The notes: a model not told the origin generated them from the sequence alone. A DNA stretch of 64,000 bases from Streptomyces canus 299MFChir4.1 (GCF_000383615.1 NZ_KB911591.1:189344-253343), one strand, 5' to 3'; counted from the stretch's first letter, positions 1 through 8,885 are shown. Program-made: numbers and translations.

Positions 1-752
<752 letters not shown>

Positions 753-757
753 AGGAC

Positions 758-1390
758 ATGAACAACTCCTTTGTGAACACCGCCCGTCTGCTCGGCGCGG
801 GCCTGCGGGCACTGCTGGTGTTGACCGTGCTCACCGGCGTCCTCTATCCGCTGGCCGTGACAGGTGTGGCCCAGGCGTTCTTCCCCACCAAGGCCAACGG
901 CTCGCAGATCAAGGCGGACGGCAAGGTCGTCGGCTCCTCCCTCATCGGCCAACAGGGCTACGGCCTGGACTACTTCCAGCCCCGGCTGGCCAACGGACTG
1001 GGCGAGAACTCGGTCAACAAGCAGTACGCACTGATCCTCTCCGGCGCCACCAACCGCTCCGCCGACAACCCCCAACTCGTCAAGTGGGTGCAGGAGGCCA
1101 AGGCCAGGGTCGTCAAGGACAACTCCACCGCCGACTACAAGGTCAGGCCCTCCCAGGTGCCCGCTGACGCGGTCACCTCCTCGGGCTCCGGCCTCGACCC
1201 GGACATCTCCCGGGCCTACGCGGAGATCCAGGTCCGCCGGGTCGCCGAACGCAACGGTCTAGCCGTCGCGCAGGTCGAGAAGCTGGTCGAGGAGCACACG
1301 TCCGGCCGCACGCTCGGCTTCATCGGCGAGCCCCGTGTCAACGTCCTCGAACTCAACATCGCCGTGAGGGAACTCGTGGCGAGGACCTGA
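758..1390 (+). CDS. kdpC: Potassium-transporting ATPase subunit C
   Basis: KdpC is the single-span accessory subunit that stabilises KdpFABC and assists K+ binding. The 210-residue protein has one N-terminal membrane helix (about residues 14-38, ALLVLTVLTGVLYPLAVTGV). The conserved periplasmic motifs SSLIGQ and YFQPRLAN follow, and it ends with the family signature VNVLELN near the C-terminus. It starts 5 bp after the kdpB stop, which implies a shared transcript. No kdpDE sensor genes are seen downstream; a strong hairpin ends the operon 26 bp after the stop. Confidence 0.97.
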   Translation: MNNSFVNTARLLGAGLRALLVLTVLTGVLYPLAVTGVAQAFFPTKANGSQIKADGKVVGSSLIGQQGYGLDYFQPRLANGLGENSVNKQYALILSGATNRSADNPQLVKWVQEAKARVVKDNSTADYKVRPSQVPADAVTSSGSGLDPDISRAYAEIQVRRVAERNGLAVAQVEKLVEEHTSGRTLGFIGEPRVNVLELNIAVRELVART

Positions 1391-1415
1391 CGGCGTAAGG
1401 AGGCGCACCGGCGGT

Positions 1416-1441
1416 GGCGGTCCGGGAGACCCCGGACCGCC
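1416..1441 (+). terminator. Hairpin terminator of the kdp operon
   Basis: GGCGGTCCGGG (1416-1426) pairs perfectly with CCCGGACCGCC (1431-1441) across a 4-nt loop, 25 bp after the kdpC stop. There is no T-tract, which is common for Streptomyces terminators. Confidence 0.75.
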
Positions 1442-1477
1442 GACTCCCACGACCGGGTCGGATCACCTGACCGATGC

Positions 1478-1663
1478 TCAGCGCGTCGCGCCGCGTGTCC
1501 AGCGGCGCCGCGGGGCGAACGCCGTGGTCGTGGCAACAGCGGTGGCCAGGCCGGCGCCGAGGGTGATCGGCAGTGCCGGTGAGGTGCTGCCGGTGTCGGC
1601 GGCGTTCTGCGCCTTGAGGTCCGCGACGCAGGGCGCGTACGGGACCTTGACTCGGCAGTTCAT
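1478..1663 (-). pseudogene. Remnant of a sortase-anchored surface protein (C-terminal tail)
   Basis: The minus strand encodes a 61-residue tail with VKVPYAPCVADLKAQ, an AADTGS sequence resembling the LAxTG sortase signal, a hydrophobic segment (LPITLGAGLATAVATTTAFA) and a basic end (PRRRWTRGATR). That order is the hallmark of a cell-wall sorting signal. There is no signal peptide or body upstream, because the next minus-strand gene ends only 30 bp away. It is read here as the 3' end of a lost secreted protein. The parent family is not recognised. Confidence 0.5.
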
Positions 1664-1692
1664 CAGCGGTGCCCTGGCCCGCGTTCGTCGGC

Positions 1693-2610
1693 TCATGGCC
1701 GTTTCGCGTGGGCCTCCGACCGTCGGACGGAGGCGGGGGTGGCGTCGGTGCGGGATTCCAGTGCGTGCAGGACGGCCACCATGTCCTCGGCGCCGTGGCC
1801 CTGTTCGACGGCCTCGCCGTACAGGGCGTGGCAGGCGTCGAGGAGCGGGGAGGCCAGGCCGGCCTTGCGGGCGGCCTCGGCGATCAGACGGTTGTTCTCC
1901 AGGACGTTGGTGGCGGCGGCCTGCACGGTGAAGTCGCGGGTCAGCAGCTTGGGCCCCTTCACCCGCGAGACGGCACTGGCCATCGGGCCCGCGTCCAGGA
2001 CGTCCCGCAGCAGGCGCTGGTCGAGTCCGTGCCGGTCGGCGAAGTGGAACGCCTCGGCCAGCCCGGTGACGAGGGTGATCAGGAACAGGTTCACCGAGAA
2101 CTTCATCAGCAGCGCTCCGGGGACCGCACCGCAGTCGAACGTCTCCCGGCACATGGCGGCCAGCAGAGGGCGCACGGCGGCGACGGCGGCGTCGTCACCC
2201 GCCGTCATGCCCACCAGCTCGGCCCGCTCGGCCGGGATGCGGGAGCCGGAGACGGGAGCCTCGACATACCGTCCGCCCGCCGCCCGGACGGCATCCTGCA
2301 AACCGGCCGAGTACTCGGCCGAGGTCGTGCCCATGTGGACGACGGTCCGTCCGGCCACGAGATCGGCGAAGTCCGGGGTGCCGCGCCCCAGGACGGCGTC
2401 CACGGCAGCCTCGTCGGCCAGCATGAGGATCACGGTTCCGGCCCGGTCGAAGACCTTGGCAGGGCGCGCGGCGACCTCGGCTCCGGCGGCGCGCAGGGCC
2501 TCGCACCGGTCGGGAGTGCGGTTCCACACGACGAGCGGCGTCCCGGACCGGGCGAGGTTGAGGGCCATGGGCCGGCCCATGGCTCCGAGGCCGATGAATC
2601 CCACGTACAC
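1693..2610 (-). CDS. NAD(P)-dependent oxidoreductase, 3-hydroxyisobutyrate dehydrogenase family
   Basis: Predicted soluble beta-hydroxyacid dehydrogenase of about 305 residues. The N-terminus begins directly with the dinucleotide-binding motif VYVGFIGLGAMGRPMALNL. The substrate-loop motif YVEAPVSGSRIPAERAEL and the catalytic-lysine region LLMKFSVNLFL follow in family order. The GTG at 2610 is chosen because it places the Rossmann motif at residue 3, as is usual; longer in-frame starts would add about 60 residues of non-conserved sequence crossing the operators. The gene diverges from a TetR gene, and two palindromic operators lie between them. The substrate is unknown. Confidence 0.9.
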   Translation of the reverse strand: MYVGFIGLGAMGRPMALNLARSGTPLVVWNRTPDRCEALRAAGAEVAARPAKVFDRAGTVILMLADEAAVDAVLGRGTPDFADLVAGRTVVHMGTTSAEYSAGLQDAVRAAGGRYVEAPVSGSRIPAERAELVGMTAGDDAAVAAVRPLLAAMCRETFDCGAVPGALLMKFSVNLFLITLVTGLAEAFHFADRHGLDQRLLRDVLDAGPMASAVSRVKGPKLLTRDFTVQAAATNVLENNRLIAEAARKAGLASPLLDACHALYGEAVEQGHGAEDMVAVLHALESRTDATPASVRRSEAHAKRP

Positions 2611-2659
2611 GAGGCACCGCCTTCTCCGGCCCACGCCGAAGCCGAGCCGCTGCCGCACA

Positions 2660-2704
2660 CTATGACAGCGGTCATGGTAGGCGTGTCTATGACGACGGTC
2701 ATAG
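2660..2704. promoter_or_regulatory. Two tandem 18-bp TetR-type operators
   Basis: CTATGAC-GACG-GTCATAG (2687-2704) is a perfect inverted repeat. CTATGAC-AGCG-GTCATGG (2660-2677) is the same site with one mismatch, 27 bp away. They fill the gap between the divergent oxidoreductase and TetR genes, so binding by the TetR protein would control both. Confidence 0.8.
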
Positions 2705-2740
2705 AGTGAACGCGTACGAAACCGGACGTGGAGGTCGGCG

Positions 2741-3337
2741 ATGGCGGTGTCCGAGAGGGGAGCTCGGGAGCGGATGGTCTTCAGCGCTGCCCAGCTCATC
2801 CGGCGCGAGGGGGTCGCCGCGACCGGGATGCGCGAGGTCGCCGCCCACGCCGGCGCGCCGCGCGGTTCACTCCAGCACTACTTCCCCGGCGGCAAGGAGC
2901 AACTGGTCAACGAGGCGGTGGAGTGGGCGGGCCGATACGCCGGCAAGCGCGTGGCCCGTTTCCTCGCCGCCCTGCCCGAGCCGACACCGAGCGGGCTGTT
3001 CGCCGAGATGGTGCGCCAGTGGACCCACGAGTACGAGAGCGCCGGCTTCGCCGGTGGCTGCCCGGTCGCCGCCGCCACGGTGGACTGGGCGGAGTCGACC
3101 GCGTCCACGCGGGCGGCCGCGGCGGAGGCGTTCGCGACCTGGACCGGTCCGGTGGCCCGCGCGCTGACCGACATGGGCGTGCCCGGGGAACGCGCGACCG
3201 CGCTGGCCACCCTCATGGTGAGCGCCCTGGAAGGGGCGATCCTCATGGCTCGGGCGGAGCGGGACGTACGTCCGCTGACGACCGTGGCCGGTGAACTCGG
3301 CCCCCTCCTCGACGCGGCGGTGCGTCGGGAGGGCTGA
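2741..3337 (+). CDS. TetR family transcriptional regulator (LmrA/YxaF-like)
   Basis: A 198-residue TetR repressor. The N-terminal helix-turn-helix covers about residues 10-55 (RMVFSAAQLIRREGVAATGM, then GAPRGSLQHYFPGGKEQLV), with the GSLQHYFPGGK recognition-helix pattern typical of the LmrA/YxaF branch. The ligand-binding domain includes AGGCPVAAATVD. The ATG at 2741 has GGAGG 6 bp upstream. It is transcribed away from the oxidoreductase, and the two palindromes between them are its likely operators. The ligand is unknown. Confidence 0.93.
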   Translation: MAVSERGARERMVFSAAQLIRREGVAATGMREVAAHAGAPRGSLQHYFPGGKEQLVNEAVEWAGRYAGKRVARFLAALPEPTPSGLFAEMVRQWTHEYESAGFAGGCPVAAATVDWAESTASTRAAAAEAFATWTGPVARALTDMGVPGERATALATLMVSALEGAILMARAERDVRPLTTVAGELGPLLDAAVRREG

Positions 3338-3563
3338 CCGGTTCTGCCGCGGCGGACCGCGAGCGGCCTCAGGGCGGTGCCGGAGCCGGCGGCACCGAGG
3401 GCCTCAGCCGGCGGGCGGCGCGGCCGGGCCCGTACGCCCAGGTTCTGATCGGGTCAACTGGCCGGGCCACGGAGCCCGGTTCAGTCATGACGGGCACCGT
3501 GTCGAGCGGCCTCGAAGAGTTTCGGTCGCGGCCGGGGCCGGGGACGCCGTTGCCCTGTCGTCC

Positions 3564-4115
3564 TTACTCGCCGGGTCTCAGGATGGCGCTCACGACCACG
3601 TCGAAGAGGTGATCGGTGCGTGCGGCGAGGGAGGGCTGATCGCTGAGCCATGCCAGCGAACCGGCCAGCGCGAACAGGTCGGTGCCGTCGATGTCGGTGC
3701 GAGCCAGGCCCTGCGCCTGTGCGCGGGTGAGGAGTTGGGTGCCGGCGGCGCGCATCGCGACGCACGAGGCGTGCAGCGCGGACTGCGGGTCCTCGATGGC
3801 CGTGACCATCAGGTCCACGACACCCCGGTAGTTGTGCGCGCAGGCAACGAAGTCGCGCAGCCACGAGCCCAGCGCGTCCGCGGGCTCCCTCGACGTTTCG
3901 AGGGCTGCCGCCTTCACCGCCAGTTCGTCGAAGCTCGTGCGGAGCAGGGCTTCGAGCAGTGCCTCGCGGGTGGGGAAGTGGCGGATCAGCGTGGCGAGTC
4001 CCACCCCGGCCCTGCGTGCGATGTCGCGCAGCGACGCGTCGACGCCCTGCTCGGTGATGACGGCGCCCGCGACCGCGAGGAGGTGGTCGTGGTTCTTCCT
4101 GGCGTCGGCCCGCAT
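3564..4115 (-). CDS. TetR family transcriptional regulator
   Basis: A 183-residue repressor with an N-terminal helix-turn-helix (residues about 8-53: LLAVAGAVITEQGVDASLRD, ARRAGVGLATLIRHFPTREAL) and a C-terminal ligand domain with a conserved LASWL-like stretch (SLAWLSDQPSLAARTDHLFD). The start at 4115 has GGGGAG just upstream. It diverges from the quinone-oxidoreductase-like gene, and three regularly spaced palindromes sit between them. This arrangement is the usual sign of a repressor acting on itself and its neighbour. Confidence 0.93.
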   Translation of the reverse strand: MRADARKNHDHLLAVAGAVITEQGVDASLRDIARRAGVGLATLIRHFPTREALLEALLRTSFDELAVKAAALETSREPADALGSWLRDFVACAHNYRGVVDLMVTAIEDPQSALHASCVAMRAAGTQLLTRAQAQGLARTDIDGTDLFALAGSLAWLSDQPSLAARTDHLFDVVVSAILRPGE

Positions 4116-4134
4116 CTGCTCCCCTTGACTATCC

Positions 4135-4189
4135 GGATCAGTGATCCATATATTCGGATCAGTGGTCCGGATACCCGGATCGCTGATCC
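4135..4189. promoter_or_regulatory. Three operators repeated every 21 bp
   Basis: Three 13-bp palindromes start at 4135, 4156 and 4177: GGATCA-G-TGATCC (perfect), GGATCA-G-TGGTCC and GGATCG-C-TGATCC. The exact 21-bp period (two helical turns) puts them on the same DNA face between the divergent tetR and oxidoreductase genes. Confidence 0.8.
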
Positions 4190-4223
4190 GGATAAGCGTA
4201 TCCCGCAGCGCGGACAGGAGAAA

Positions 4224-5249
4224 ATGATGTCGACAGACACGATGAGGGCCGTCCGGCTGCACGAGTTCGGCGGCCCCGAGGTGCTGCGTTACGAGGAGGT
4301 GCCGGTTCCCGTGCCGGGCCCCGGTGAGGTGCTGGTGCGCGTGCACGCGGTGGGCCTCAATCCTCCCGACTGGTACGCCCGCGGGGGGATGCCCGATGTA
4401 CCTCCCGAGCTCAAGCCCCCGTTCGACCTCCCCCTGATTCCGGGGACCGACGTGTCGGGCGTCGTGGAGGCCGTCGCCGCCGACGTCGACGCCTTCACCG
4501 TGGGGGAGGAGGTGTTCGGTCTTGTGCGCTTCCCCACCGCTCTCCAGGGCGGCGCGTACGCCGACTACGTCACCGCGCCGGCCTCCGACCTCGCGCGCAA
4601 GCCGGCTTCCGTCGACCATGTCCACGCCGCCGGCCTGCCCATGTCGGGACTGACGGCGTGGCAGTTCCTGATCGACCTCGGGCACGACCATCCCTCGCCG
4701 TTCCAGGCGGCTCGGCACCGCCCGATGGCGCTCGGCGCCGGGACCACCGTGCTCGTCAACGGCGCTGCCGGTGGCGTGGGGCATCTCGCGCTCCAGCTGG
4801 CCAAGTGGAAGGGGGCCCGCGTCATTGCCGTGGCCTCGGGCACCCACGAGACGTTCCTGCGCGAACTCGGCGCCGACGAGTTCATCGACTACACCAAGGA
4901 CCGTCCGGAAGAGGTCGCCCGGGACGTCGATCTCGTCCTGGACTCCGTCGGGGGCCCCGGCAGCAGGCGCTTCCTGCAGACCGTCAAGCGCGGCGGGGCC
5001 CTCTACCCGGTGTACTTCGGAGAGTTCGACGACGAGGAGAACGAGAAGCTGGGTGTCACCGTCACGGCCACCCAGGTCCGCTCGAACGGCGCGCAGCTCG
5101 CCGAAATGGGGCGCCTGCTCGAAGCGGGCACGGTCCGTGTCGCGATCGACAGCACCTTTGCGCTCGCGGACGCCCGGGCGGCGCACGAACGGGCCGCCCG
5201 GGGGCACATCCGGGGCAAGATCGTGCTCACGGTCGCCCAGGACTCCTGA
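4224..5249 (+). CDS. NADP-dependent quinone oxidoreductase-like protein (MDR superfamily)
   Basis: A zinc-independent medium-chain reductase of 341 residues, predicted to reduce quinones or enones with NADPH in the cytoplasm. It has the N-terminal GroES-like domain (MRAVRLHEFGGPEVLRYEEV, then GEVLVRVHAVGLNPPDWYAR) and a nucleotide-binding motif VLVNGAAGGVGHLALQLAK. The latter has the AxGxVG pattern of quinone reductases and lacks the structural-zinc cysteines. The ATG at 4224 follows ACAGGAGAAA. It is probably repressed by the divergent TetR through the triple operator. Confidence 0.92.
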   Translation: MMSTDTMRAVRLHEFGGPEVLRYEEVPVPVPGPGEVLVRVHAVGLNPPDWYARGGMPDVPPELKPPFDLPLIPGTDVSGVVEAVAADVDAFTVGEEVFGLVRFPTALQGGAYADYVTAPASDLARKPASVDHVHAAGLPMSGLTAWQFLIDLGHDHPSPFQAARHRPMALGAGTTVLVNGAAGGVGHLALQLAKWKGARVIAVASGTHETFLRELGADEFIDYTKDRPEEVARDVDLVLDSVGGPGSRRFLQTVKRGGALYPVYFGEFDDEENEKLGVTVTATQVRSNGAQLAEMGRLLEAGTVRVAIDSTFALADARAAHERAARGHIRGKIVLTVAQDS

Positions 5250-5349
5250 GGAACGTGCCCTGGCTTGTCACCTGGGCGGAATAGCGGCGCCCGTACCGCG
5301 TCCGGCATGACAAGCTGTGCTTCCCACTGCCCGAACCCAGGAGGTCACG

Positions 5350-5592
5350 ATGACCGCAGAAGCTGCGTCCCCAGAAGGTTCGGAGCCGGCTGAGCCCGAG
5401 ACGTCCGCGCTCGCGCCCGACAGCGACGGCAACTACGACCTCAAACGAAAGTTCCGAGAGGCCTTGGCCCGCAAGCGCGGTGCGGAGGCGGACGCCGCCG
5501 ACCTCGCTTCCAACCCCCACGCGTCAAAGATCCGTGGAGCGCACGGCCCGGCGTCGAGCCAGCGGTCGTTCCGGCGCAAGAGCGGGGGCTGA
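5350..5592 (+). CDS. DUF5302 family small protein
   Basis: An 80-residue hydrophilic protein with an acidic, Pro/Glu-rich N-terminal half and a basic C-terminal half. Its core NYDLKRKFREALARKRG and tail SQRSFRRKSGG match the actinobacterial DUF5302 family as remembered. AGGAGG lies 5 bp before the ATG at 5350. The function of the family is unknown. A strong hairpin follows about 100 bp downstream. Confidence 0.8.
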   Translation: MTAEAASPEGSEPAEPETSALAPDSDGNYDLKRKFREALARKRGAEADAADLASNPHASKIRGAHGPASSQRSFRRKSGG

Positions 5593-5698
5593 GCCGGAGC
5601 GGTTCCGGGCTCCGGCTGAATAGCTCCAAGGGGAGTTGTCCCGCCGGACCTCCGGACCTCCGGGATCCGCGGGGCGCTGGACGTCTCCGTGACCGTCT

Positions 5699-5737
5699 CC
5701 GGGCACCTCGGACTCCGTTGTCGGCCGAGGTGCCCGG
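5699..5737. terminator. Bidirectional hairpin terminator
   Basis: CCGGGCACCTCGG (5699-5711) is perfectly complementary to CCGAGGTGCCCGG (5725-5737), with a 13-nt loop. It lies between the convergent DUF5302 gene and the minus-strand TetR remnant. Confidence 0.75.
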
Positions 5738-5790
5738 ACTCTGTCTTGTGCGGGGCCGGGTTGATTCGCCCGGCGAGGTAGGGTGCCGCG

Positions 5791-6170
5791 CTAACCCCGG
5801 TCGGCCGCCACGGCGCGCCGGACACTTTCGCTGAGCAGGGCCCGACGCTGATCATGCAGTTCGGGGGGTTCCTGTGCGGTCGCCGCATAGACATTGCTGA
5901 CCGGTGACCAGGCCATGGACATGGCGATCACCATGGCCATGAGGTCGAACGGGTCTCCTTGGTGCACCGAGCCGGCGGCCTGGGCCTGGGCGATGGCCCG
6001 CAGCTTGCCGTCGTCGAGGCGGTCGGGGTCGTCGACCAGGTGGCCCACCGGCCGTCGCTCCAATCGCGCCCAGGTGGCCAGCCGGATGAGGTCGGGGCGC
6101 CGGAGGTACTCGTCGTAGAGGCGCACGGCCCAGTCCGCGAGGTCGGCGGCGTAGAGGGCCGCAGGAAACT
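5791..6170 (-). pseudogene. TetR regulator remnant (C-terminal ligand domain only)
   Basis: The minus strand encodes a typical TetR C-terminal domain (LADWAVRLYDEYLRRPDLIR, LATWARLERRP, ending SVRRAVAADRG) but no helix-turn-helix. Upstream of about 6170 the frame runs into the antisense of an unrelated alcohol-dehydrogenase tail. The N-terminal half has therefore been removed by a rearrangement whose joint lies near 6165-6190. Translation from an upstream chance ATG would give a fusion without DNA binding. The remnant is not expected to function. Confidence 0.7.
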
Positions 6171-6187
6171 CAGCTCCGCGGGCAGCG

Positions 6188-6337
6188 ACGGCCGACATGC
6201 TCGACTTCCGCGCCCGCCACGGCATCACCGCCGACATCGAGATACTTCCCTCGGCGGGTGTGAACGAGGCCCTCGACCGCCTCCGGCGCAACGACGTCCG
6301 CTACCGCTTCGTACTCGACATGTCCGACCTTGGCTGA
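6188..6337 (+). pseudogene. Remnant of a YahK-like zinc alcohol dehydrogenase (last ~48 residues)
   Basis: The plus strand reads DMLDFRARHGITADIEILPS, then VNEALDRLRRNDVRYRFVLD and MSDLG followed by a stop. This matches the C-terminus of NAD(P)-dependent alcohol dehydrogenases of the YahK/CAD type. Nothing of the catalytic or zinc-binding part precedes it; the frame enters the antisense of the TetR remnant at about 6185. The two remnants share one deletion joint, suggesting they were once neighbouring divergent genes. Confidence 0.65.
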
Positions 6338-6445
6338 ACGGGCCTACAGCCGATGGCACTTGTGTTCGTCGGCCTCGCCGCACTCAACTCCCGGGGCCCG
6401 GAGACGCCGTTGAACGATTGCTCACCGCCGCATAGGTTCCGGCGT

Positions 6446-7324
6446 ATGACGAACGTACGGATCGGTGTGATGTACGACCGCGACTGGGCCCCCGAAGGGC
6501 TGCCCGAGTTCGCGCGGCAGGCCGAGGCGCTCGGCCTGGACGACCTGTGGGTGGTCGAGGACCTCGGGTGGAACGGAGGGGTGTCGGCGGCGGCCGTGGC
6601 ACTGGGAGCCACGCAACACATCAGGGTCGGCATCGGCATCGCCCCCGCCCCGCTGCGCAGCCCGGCGCTCCTGGCGATGGAACTGGCCACGCTGGCACGG
6701 GTGTTCCCCTGGCGGCTGGTGGCCGGGATCGGGCACGGGGTGCAGGAGTGGATGGCCCAGGTGGGCGCCGCGGCCCGCTCCCCGCTGGCCCTGCTGGAGG
6801 AGACCGTCACCTCGGTGCGTGCGCTGCTGCGCGGAGAGCGGGTGGCGTTGGCGGGCCGCGAAGTCCGCCTGGACGGCGTTCAGTTGACACACCCTCCGGC
6901 CGAGGCCCCGCCGGTGGTCGCGGGTGTGGTGCGTCCGCGCTCCCTGGAGCTGTCCGGGCGGGTCGCGGACGGTACGGTGATCACGGAGGGCCATGGCCCG
7001 CACGACCTGGAGAACGCCCGCGCACTGATCGCCAAGGGCGGCGCCGCCTCCGACCACACCCTCACGGTCTTCGCCTTCGCCTGCGTCGGTGACGACGCCC
7101 ACGAGGTGACCCGCGCCCTGCACCCGCACATCGAGGGCCACGCCGCCTGGCTCGGCCGTCCGCCGCACGAGGTGTTCACCGTCTCGGGTCCTGCCGCCCA
7201 GGCCGCCGGGCACATCCGCGAGCTGGCGACGGCCGGCGCGGACACGGTGGTCCTGCGGATCTCCGGCCCGGATCCGCTGCGGCAGCTGAAGGCCGTACTG
7301 GAGGCGGTCGGGCAGCGGGACTGA
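6446..7324 (+). CDS. LLM-class flavin-dependent (F420-type) oxidoreductase
   Basis: A 292-residue luciferase-like monooxygenase-superfamily TIM barrel. Recognisable family features are RIGVMYDRDWAPEGLPEFAR, LGLDDLWVVEDLGWNGG, VGIGIAPAPLRSPALLAMEL and WRLVAGIGHGVQEWM, with the late motif GADTVVLRISGPDP. It probably uses F420 or FMN; the substrate cannot be told. The ATG at 6446 fits the family N-terminus but has no clear Shine-Dalgarno sequence, so the message may be leaderless. It stands alone, between decayed genes. Confidence 0.88.
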   Translation: MTNVRIGVMYDRDWAPEGLPEFARQAEALGLDDLWVVEDLGWNGGVSAAAVALGATQHIRVGIGIAPAPLRSPALLAMELATLARVFPWRLVAGIGHGVQEWMAQVGAAARSPLALLEETVTSVRALLRGERVALAGREVRLDGVQLTHPPAEAPPVVAGVVRPRSLELSGRVADGTVITEGHGPHDLENARALIAKGGAASDHTLTVFAFACVGDDAHEVTRALHPHIEGHAAWLGRPPHEVFTVSGPAAQAAGHIRELATAGADTVVLRISGPDPLRQLKAVLEAVGQRD

Positions 7325-7406
7325 AGTCCCGGATTCGCGGTCGCCGTACGTCCGCGGTCAGCTTCGGCTGAGGACGGCAGGCCGGTGTCCGGAGCGGCCA
7401 GGACCG

Positions 7407-7654
7407 TTACCTGGGCGGCAGGCTCACTGCGAACGCGCGTCCCTCGTCGATCCACGCGACCAGGGCCTCGTCCTGCGTCGTGGCGGCCCCGGCGACCACG
7501 ACCCAGCCGCGCATCGGGCGGCCGGTCATGTCGAAGAGCCGCGTCCCGGGCCGGGCGAGGGCCGCGTCGGCGGGGTCCGGCCCGACGCGGACCATGAGGT
7601 CGTCGCCGGTCACACCGACGGCCACGTTGCCCTGAGCCCCTCGTCGTACGCCAT
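7407..7654 (-). pseudogene. TfoX N-terminal domain protein with an internal deletion
   Basis: The start ATG at 7654 gives MAYDEGL, the usual opening of Streptomyces TfoX-like proteins. The frame then reaches a stop within 14 codons. From 7625 down to 7407 another frame encodes the rest of the domain (MAVGVTGDDLMVRVGPDPAD, FDMTGRPMRGWVVVAG, AWIDEGRAFAVSLPPR). Roughly 30 codons between these parts are missing and the joint is out of frame. The start codon overlaps the stop of the upstream SRPBCC gene (TGATG), so the pair was once translationally coupled. Confidence 0.75.
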
Positions 7655-8112
7655 CAGCCGTCTCCTTGCCGCTCGGAGAGCCTGCGTTCGAGGTCGCGCA
7701 GGTCCTTGGTGAGGGAGGAACGGACCTGACGGGCGAACAGGGGTGCCGCGAGGCGCAGTAGACCCCCTGGGCCTCCCCGGACCCGGATGGCCGCGAGCGT
7801 GCCGCGCGGGTGGGGCTCGAAGGAGTAGGTCACGTGCATCGGCATGGGAGCGGCCACCGAGACCATGTCCAGCAGCCTCGGAGGTTCGTACACGGCCACC
7901 CGCAGGACGTAGTCGATGCGCCGACCCAGGAAGTGCGCACTACGGGTGACCTCGGCGCCCGTCCCGAAGCCGCCGCCGTCCGCCTGCCGGGTCAGGTCCG
8001 CCGTACGGATGCCCTGTGTCCACTCGGCGTCGTGGCGCCAGTCCATGGCGTAGGCGGCCACGCGCTCTGGCGGCAGCGGGATCTCGCGCCGCACTGTCAC
8101 GTCGATGCTCAT
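7654..8112 (-). CDS. SRPBCC family protein
   Basis: A 152-residue START/Bet v1-fold protein. The pattern VTVRREIPLPPERVAAYAMD, DAEWTQGIRTADLTR, RRIDYVLRVAVYEPP and VTYSFEPHPRGT is that of cytoplasmic SRPBCC lipid or polyketide-binding proteins. The amphipathic C-terminal helix (RSSLTKDLRDLERRLSERQ) completes the fold. The ATG at 8112 has GAGG upstream. Its stop overlaps the start of the broken TfoX gene. The ligand is unknown. Confidence 0.85.
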   Translation of the reverse strand: MSIDVTVRREIPLPPERVAAYAMDWRHDAEWTQGIRTADLTRQADGGGFGTGAEVTRSAHFLGRRIDYVLRVAVYEPPRLLDMVSVAAPMPMHVTYSFEPHPRGTLAAIRVRGGPGGLLRLAAPLFARQVRSSLTKDLRDLERRLSERQGDG

Positions 8113-8324
8113 CGTGTCACCGCCTCGCACCCCTGACTCCGGCGGTCGCCGGCGCTCGGACCTCTCCAGCATGGCCGTGATCGGGGGCGGATGCGTGCCG
8201 CAGGGGTGCGTCGGGCAGGGTGCCGACGTCACCGTTCCGTTCGCGGAGCCCATTTCGTCTCCGGACCCCCAGGGCGCGGTGGGGCATGCTGGTATCCATG
8301 GGTGCCGGGCCGGGAGGTGCACGG

Positions 8325-8885
8325 ATGCGAGGGTGGGCCGGGGGGTGGGTGATCGTGGGGGTGGTCGTCCTGGTGGCGTGCGGCGGCTCCTCAGGAGGAA
8401 CGTCCGGGGGTGGCTCCCCGACGCCGTCGACCGGTGCGTCGACGGCCGCGTCCGGGGCGCCGTCCACGAGCTCGTCCGCGGCACCGACCGCGAGCCCGAC
8501 CGGACGAAGCCCGTCCGCTTCGGCCTCCGTACCCTCCTCGCCCAAGAGCTGTGCCGGCGGGCATGTGGAGGTCACCGTGGCCCCCGGTGATCCCGTCCGG
8601 CAGCAGGTGTGTGTGCGGCCCGGGACCGTGGTGTCGCTCGTCCTGCGCCCTCGTACGGACGGCAAGCGGTGGACCGCCCTACGCAGCTCCGCGCCGGTCT
8701 TCGTCCTCCCCTCCGGCTGGCGGCTGGGCGCGGACGGCACCGCGCGGGCCTCACTGCGCTGCGCGGGGACGCGAGGCGGTGTTGCCGACGTCACCGCCCT
8801 GGCGAAGGAACCCGACCTGGCGGGCGCGGGCGGTGTGGCGTTCACCTTGCAGGTGAACGTGGTGCCGCACACGACGGCGGGGTGA
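8325..8885 (+). CDS. Secreted lipoprotein of unknown function
   Basis: A 186-residue protein with a type II signal peptide: a short basic start, hydrophobic core (WVIVGVVVLVA) and lipobox LVAC at about residues 16-19. A roughly 50-residue Ser/Thr/Pro/Ala-rich linker follows and should hold the domain away from the membrane. The C-terminal domain, rich in beta strands, starts at SCAGGHVEVTVAPGDPVR and has two or three Cys that may form a disulfide. The ATG at 8325 has GGAGG 8 bp upstream; an ATG at 8298 is a weaker alternative. The globular domain is not recognised. Confidence 0.8.
   Translation: MRGWAGGWVIVGVVVLVACGGSSGGTSGGGSPTPSTGASTAASGAPSTSSSAAPTASPTGRSPSASASVPSSPKSCAGGHVEVTVAPGDPVRQQVCVRPGTVVSLVLRPRTDGKRWTALRSSAPVFVLPSGWRLGADGTARASLRCAGTRGGVADVTALAKEPDLAGAGGVAFTLQVNVVPHTTAG

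Noticed and set aside
3291..5249. A 652-codon open frame running into the quinone-oxidoreductase gene
   Set aside because: Only the part from 4224 matches a protein family. The upstream part is the antisense of a TetR gene and crosses the operators; high GC keeps frames open by chance.
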